Part shown: positions 58,677 through 64,000 of the stretch, piece after piece
How positions within the stretch are numbered: position 1 is the first letter of the stretch
How the letters are laid out: every line of letters begins with the position of its first letter
From: Stomoxys calcitrans
Lineage: Eukaryota; Arthropoda; Insecta; Diptera; Muscidae
DNA: 64,000 nt
Assembly (NCBI RefSeq): GCF_963082655.1
Contig: NC_081553.1
Span: 186,814,752-186,878,751 of the forward strand
Reading direction: 5' to 3'
Translations under genes and position numbers: made by a program
Notes under the pieces: generated by a model
Database searches by the model: none
What the model saw: the letters and a program-made list of their open reading frames with translations, nothing else
Told to the model about the DNA's origin: nothing

Positions 58677-59337
58677 CGATATGACTTCCAATTACTGTGC
58701 TATGGTATGGTTTAAATGGGTCCATAACCTGATATAGCTGCCATATAAACCGATCTTGAATCTTGACTTCTTGAGGCACTAGAGGGCGCTATTGCTATCC
58801 GTTTTGGCTGAAATTTGCACAACGTGTTTCGATATGACTTCCAACTACTGTCCTAAGTATGGTTCAAATTGGTTCATAACCTGATATAGCTGCCATATAA
58901 ACCGATCTGGTTTCTTGACTTCTTGAGCCTCCAGAGGGCGTAATTATCATCAGATTTGGCTGAAATTCTGTACAACAGCTTCTCCCATGACTTTCAACAT
59001 ACTTGTCAAATATGGTCCGAATCATTCTATAGCCAGTACAGCTCCCATATAAACCAATCTCTCTATTTTACTTCTTGAGCCCTTAAAGGGCGCAATTCTT
59101 ATTCCAATTGGCTGAAATTTTACACAATCACTTCTACTATGGTCTCCAACATTCAATTCGATTATGGTCCGAATCGGACTATAACTCTTGATATAGCTCC
59201 AGTATTAAATTAATTATTTTATTTTATCCTTTGTTTGCCTAAAAGGAGATATCGGCAAAAGAACTCAACAAATGCGATCTATGGTGGAGGGTATATAAGA
59301 TTCGGCTCGGCCGAACTTAGCACGCTTTTACTTGTTT
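58677..59337 (+). mobile_element. Helentron/DINE-1-like 3' part, joined tandemly
   Basis: Begins inside a unit and ends with ATGGTGGAGGGTATATAAG, a hairpin variant TTCGGCTCGGCCGAA and GCTTTTACTTGTTT. The head-to-tail arrangement with the previous copy is typical of rolling-circle elements. Confidence 0.7.
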
Positions 59338-59379
59338 CTATTAATGTTTATACTGTGTGTCACCACTGTGGTACAGGGT

Positions 59380-60250
59380 ATTATAAGTTTGTGCATTGAT
59401 AGACCCATTCATATATATACCGATCGACTCAGAATCACTTTCTGATTCGATAAAGACATGTCCATCTGTGAATCCATGTATTTTTGTAATCTAAGCGCAG
59501 GTCGTATTTGTTGTCCAATCATCACGAAATTTTTCACATATCACTTTTTTGACCCAAGGACAAACGCTATTGATTTTTGGTAAAAATCGGTTCAGATTTA
59601 GATACAGCTCCCATATATATGTATCGCCCGATTTGCACTTAAATGGCCGTAGTAGCTACAATTTTCAACCAATCTGCACAAAATGTGGCAGAGATTGTTT
59701 TGTTACTGATCTTAACAAATCTGCAAAAATTTAATCCAAATCGGTTCAGTTTAAGATATGGCTCCCATATATATGTATAGCCCTATTTACACTTATAAGG
59801 TTGTAATGCACACAATTTGTAACCGATTTGTACAAAATTTGGCACCGATTGTTTTGTTGCTGATCGTAACATATCTGCGAGATTTCATCAAAATCGGTTC
59901 AAATATGGATGTAGCACACATACATATTGGGTTGCCCAAAATTTGACGTTGACAAATTTTTTCACAGCTTGTGACTCTGTAATTGCATTCTTTCTTCTGT
60001 CAGTTATTTGCTTTATAAAAAAAGTGTAAAAAAAGTATATTTGATTAAAGTTCATTCTAAGTTTTATTAAAAATGCATTTACTTTCTTTTAAAAAATCCG
60101 CAATTACTTTTTGGGCAACCCAATATTTATTGCCGTAGTAACAACAATTTTCAAAATATCTGTTTGATAGTCGGTTCAGATTTGGATATAGCTCTCAAAT
60201 ACATATATATGTTGCCCGAATTTATAATTGTAGGGTAGGTGTAGGGTATT
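59380..60250 (+). mobile_element. Decayed Helentron-like relative, interrupted by a MITE
   Basis: Repeats AAATCGGTTCAGATTTAGAT and GCTCCCATATATATGTAT at about 59585, 59735 and 59895 (period about 150). A mariner MITE lies at 59937-60123. No ORF. Confidence 0.55.
59937..60123 (-). mobile_element. Mariner-type MITE, internally deleted, TA flanks
   Basis: 187 bp from TTGGGTTGCCCAAAATTTGA to GGGCAACCCAA, with TA at 59935-59936 and 60124-60125. Lacks about 50 bp next to the left end that 61286-61522 retains. Confidence 0.85.
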
Positions 60251-60670
60251 ATATAGTCGGCTAGTCGGTTTTTTTTTCAATTCTTCAAGAGCACTACAGT
60301 TGTTTTACAAAAAGTATTTTATCTATTCGCTCTATTTCTTCTCGCCAAATTTTTCCCTTTAATTTGTAAACAAAATCCAGTTTCCTTAATTTCACTTTTA
60401 CTTGAACTCACACTAGACTTTTGTCACCGAAGAAACTTATTTTGCAAGTTTGATGAAACTTGTTCCGTGTTACAACCGGGATAACGTCCTTACTGTTTGA
60501 ACTTCAATAACGATTTGAATTGAATTTTCCAATTGTTTGGCCCACTAGGTATATGGATAAAGCAACTAACGCATGTGGCTGGCTGTGTTTTGGCAGAAGC
60601 TGTCATGCCATAATGTTCACCAAAAATTCAATGTCAGTGAACATGTTACCACCTGCAAGATTTTTATAAA

Positions 60671-60703
<33 letters not shown>

Positions 60704-61285
60704 CCATCTCACCGTATCCTGAATTGAAAAGAAAAAAAAAACAGAAATTGCAAATGTTTTTACTTTCGTTGTGAGATTTTCACGATTTTCACGTAACTCC
60801 AATAATTGTCTACTACCGGAAAAACCACTTTCAGTTGTAAACTGCAAACATAAAAAAGCAGCCACAACGAATGCATGGTCAAACAGCTCTACCGCGTCAT
60901 CGTCTGCAATAGCATTTTGGGTGATCATCGACCATTAACCGGATGCAGCGGGACACAATGTATGATGACAAAAGCAAAAACAACGACAACATAACTAACG
61001 ACAATGCAACAATGGTCACAAGTAATCATTGGTCATTTGTTATGCAGTTTCCCCCTTTGTTTCATCCATTCGTGGTGTCGTGATGGTGGTCAAGCGTCAA
61101 AATGATACACTTTACAAATGAGACCCCAATGACACGGCATTTATATGCAACAGTCACTCCTCAATTCCAGACAAGTGGCAAGCCTTTTTTGCACTCAAGG
61201 TTTCTTCTTCCAGCACTTGAAGTTTGTGCAGCACTCATGCAAAATATGATGCCATCTTGGTACAGTGTTCGGAATAAGTCATGTA
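60251..61285. other. No gene recognised; 29-base poly-C run
   Basis: Mostly unassigned. A run of 29 C lies at 60672-60700, followed by T and four more C. Open frames are short and unsupported. Confidence 0.5.
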
Positions 61286-61522
61286 TTAAGTTGCCCAAAA
61301 AGTAATTGCGGATTTTTCATATAGTCGGCGTTGACAAATTTTTTCACAGCTTGTGACTCTGTAATTGCATTCTTTCTTCTGTCAGTTATCAGCTGTTACT
61401 TTTAGCTTGCTTTAGAATAAAAGTGTAAAAAAAGTATATTTGATTAAAGTTCATTCTAAGTTTTATTAAAAATACATTTACTTTCTTTTAAAAAATCCGC
61501 AATTACTTTTTGGGCAACCCAA
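61286..61522 (-). mobile_element. Mariner-type MITE, TA flanks
   Basis: 237 bp; left end TTAAGTTGCCCAAAAAGTAA (mutated), right end GGGCAACCCAA; TA at 61284-61285 and 61523-61524. It is the opposite orientation of 47189-47427 and near-identical inside. Confidence 0.88.
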
Positions 61523-61960
61523 TATATCGATCTTGGTATTATGGGAATACAAATGCAACAACCTGCAGTGAGCTGTCTCATTTCCGAAATTATCATATAC
61601 ACCAATCACGACAATGTGGGACTCAAATGGAAAAAAGTATTTCCGAGTAGAGTAAAAATCGTAAATTCCAAATGAAGGCAAAGTGTTTGGAACGCTACCA
61701 AAAATCGTATTAATCGGACTTATAAACCGATTATGGCAATAAAGGATATACCCAATTGGACATAATGAGGAATCGGGGCAGCTCCATTATAAAACCAATC
61801 GGCTTCTTCTTGATTAGATGAGGTGGGATTTATCGGATTGTATTTGGATGTAGCCCCCTTATAGACCGATATGCCGATTTAGGGGTTTCGGGCCATACAA
61901 GGCACGGTTATTGCTCGATTTCTTTGATATTTGCTCGATTTCGGTAAAATTTGAAACAGT
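61523..61960. other. Unassigned and Helentron-like debris
   Basis: A short Helentron-like phrase near 61850-61900 (ATAGACCGATATGCCGATTT). Nothing else recognised. Confidence 0.45.
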
Positions 61961-62185
61961 GAGATGTGTTGGGATCCACTGTCGCAAATCGGTAGAAAGG
62001 AGTTGGGGGCTAGGGCCGGGGACGGTACAATGGATGTTTACGGCGGTCGTTGACCCAGTTCTCACCCATGGTTGTCTGCTTTGTGCCACACCAAAGCCCT
62101 TCGCAGAATTACCGAGAGGGTACAGGTTACCGCAACAGTGCTAATCTCTGGGGCAAGGAGAAGTCCCCCGAGAGAGGCGCTTAAT
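61961..62185 (+). mobile_element. LINE RT-thumb fragment, left of nested insertion
   Basis: The plus strand codes WGLGPGTVQWMFTAVVDPVL and THGCLLCATP, an RT thumb segment. The fragment continues after the nested element at 63053. Confidence 0.7.
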
Positions 62186-63052
62186 ATGGCACACTAATCA
62201 CAAGAGAGCACATGCTACTCGCCTATGCCGACGATATCGATATCATAGGTCCGTCACCGGAAGAAGTAACTGCAGCCTTTGAAAGAATCGAAAGAGAGTC
62301 AGTGAAAATGGGTCTGGCAGTAAATGGAGATAAGACGAAATGGATGGTTTCAACTCCCAAAAAGCCTTGCACAACCGAGCAGATAAAGAAAATGGAGAAA
62401 GTTTGGAACCACAACTTTGAGACAGTCAGTAACTTTATCTACCTCGGCACCGCCGTAACCGAAACGAATGACACCAGTTTTGAGATAAAGCGGAGAATAA
62501 TACTGGCAAACAGATGCTACTTTGGACTAAGTAAGCAGTTTAGAAACAAGGCCACCTCTCGACAGATGAAGACTACACTTTACAAGACACTGATACAACC
62601 CGTGCTGTTATATGGTTCTGAAGCATGGGTACTTGTGAAAGCAGATGAGGCAGTGCTTGGAGTATTTGAGAGAAAGATTCTTCGTAAAATATATGGACCA
62701 GTTTGCGTTAACGGAGAATATAGGCGACGCATGAACCACGAACTGTATGAGCTGTATTATGACGTTAGCATAGTAACACGCATCAAAATACAACGGCTGC
62801 GTTGACTAGGTCATGTTGTCCGAATAGATGAAGAAGCTCCAGCAAAGAAGTCTTTTGGAGGCAAACACGGTGGTACACGCAAACCGGGAAGACCAAAAGC
62901 CCGATGGAAAGATCAAGTTGGGGGAGACACCTCGAAACTTGGTGTCAGCGATTATAGAATGAGCGCAAAAGATCGAGGCGCTTGGAACGCTATTCTACGT
63001 TCGGCTAGTGGAACAAATATTCTGTCATAGCCATTAAAAGTAAAGTAAGTAA
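62186..63052 (+). mobile_element. Young 5'-truncated non-LTR retrotransposon with 15-bp target duplication
   Basis: 867 bp flanked by exact copies of AGAGAGGCGCTTAAT at 62171-62185 and 63053-63067. It starts inside the RT palm: LLAYADDIDIIGPSPEEVTA with intact YADD, then GLAVNGDKTKWMVSTPKKPC, LYKTLIQPVLLYGSEAWVLV and FERKILRKIYGPVCVNGEYR. One in-frame stop (TGA at 62803-62805) interrupts the conserved RLRW-LGHVVR segment, after which the frame stays open to about 63030. The tail is TAAAAGTAAAGTAAGTAA. Clade not assigned. Confidence 0.9.
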
Positions 63053-64000
63053 AGAGAGGCGCTTAATGCCATTCTTCGTCTTATGCCTTTGAACCTGTAT
63101 GTTGAGTGTGGGACAATAAATAGCGCCATGAGACTGAGGAGTCAGGTATATGGAGCTCCTCTTATGTAGATTATTCTAGGAGAAGTCGGCCGAGAGAAGC
63201 GCTGAATGCCATTCTCCCTCTTATGCCTTTGCATCTGTATGTTGGGTGTGGGGCAATAAAGATCGCCATGAAACTGAAGGAGTCACATATATGGGGCTCC
63301 TTTTATTTAGGTTCTGGTGAGATGGTGTGGCCGCATGACGTCATGCTATATGGGGCGCGACTGATTATATACCTGAGGGTTCCTTCCTTGTTAATGGGTT
63401 AGAAGTCGTTTTCCCGAAAAGGGAACTCTGGCTTAGGAGCAGCCCGTCCTCTCCGGGGCCGTGTGCATACACGGATGGATTTAAATTGGATTGGGGAATC
63501 GGGATCTCATAGACTTCTGGATGGGGACAGCTTCTTTAGCGAAGGTCTACGCGATCCTGAAGTCAGTGTAGACGATGCTGATCAGACTGCCACGATATGC
63601 ATGGACAGTCTGGCGGCGCTGAAGGCTCTGGCTTTGAGCCGTGTGAGTTCAAAATTGGTTAGAAAATGCCAAGAACTTCTTCGAACAATGGGATAGGCTG
63701 TCAGGATTTGCTGGGTCCCAGACCATAAAGGTTTGGCGAAGAGTGAAGTGGCAGTCGAGCTGGTCAACAATGGATCGCTGATTACCCCAGATCTTGCTAT
63801 GTAATCATGGCAGGCGTCCACCCATCAACGATGATTGCCCCAATAAGGCGTGGGCTGGTGCTCTAGGGTATAGGTTGACAAAGGCCCCTAAACGAGTATA
63901 AAGGACCCGGAACTGAGAAAACATGACTTAGGACTACTAATAGAAGTCCTGACTGGTCATTGCAACATCAGGTCCTTAACGTCGCTATGAGTGCAATGAG
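63053..64000 (+). mobile_element. LINE fragment: RT end and RNase H, continuing off the window
   Basis: 63054-63310 contains two direct copies (period 140) of a segment coding ALNAILRLMPLNLYVECG-like sequence. RNase H follows: GDSFFSEGLRDPEVSVDDAD, ATICMDSLAALKALALSRVS, ICWVPDHKGLAKSEVAVELV. The C-terminal end (LIEVLTGHCNIRSL) is at the window edge. Several stops. Confidence 0.75.

Noticed and set aside
60617..60928. 103-residue minus-strand ORF with a Gly run
   Set aside because: The Gly run is the 29-base poly-C; no family resemblance and no splice context.

Overview
The window is insect nuclear DNA, most likely from a calyptrate (muscid-type) fly. It holds the 3' three quarters of the Trithorax gene with Drosophila-like exon and domain order, plus mariner elements, Helentron/DINE-1-like elements with CCGT microsatellites, RNase H-bearing LINEs and a tRNA-derived SINE. 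There are no rRNA genes, CRISPR arrays or bacterial operons. The species cannot be fixed from sequence alone.

Layout. (1) 1-285: a rearranged mariner fragment in a trx intron. (2) 349-18502, plus strand: seven trx exons coding about 3,980 residues. They join in frame and carry a nuclear-receptor-like zinc finger, three PHD fingers, an extended PHD, FYRN, a Taspase1 motif, FYRC, a Win-like motif, SET and post-SET. Two large introns (2436-5471 and 15462-18328) are full of transposon debris. (3) 18503-25910: AT-rich 3' flank, an unnamed palindromic repeat family, and eroded LINE RNase H pieces, some tandemly amplified. (4) 25911-31040: a 5.1 kb minisatellite of 19-bp hairpin units with a 1,803-bp higher-order repeat. 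(5) 31142-40544, minus strand: a seven-exon SLC2-type sugar transporter whose 7.5 kb intron 3 is a SINE/LINE/Helentron graveyard. It is intact apart from one apparent missing base in exon 2. (6) 41694-46640: a minus-strand RNase H LINE carrying endonuclease, RT and RNase H, then a second fragment of the family. (7) 46735-47427: a full-length SINE and a mariner MITE, each with target duplications. (8) 48008-49103, minus strand: a two-exon gene for a secreted coiled-coil, probably DUF745, protein. (9) 49415-64000: transposon mosaic with a deleted mariner, two Helentron-like elements with about 153-bp internal repeats, LINE fragments, MITEs, a candidate TIR element, and a young LINE insertion with a perfect 15-bp target duplication.

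The three host genes show no operon-like or pathway link. Trx is a nuclear H3K4 methyltransferase, the transporter is a membrane protein, and the third is predicted secreted. Most of the window is repeats, so the chief interest is in the unnamed repeat families, the hairpin minisatellite, and how insertions sit against trx exons. All assignments are from reading the sequence; no database search was run.
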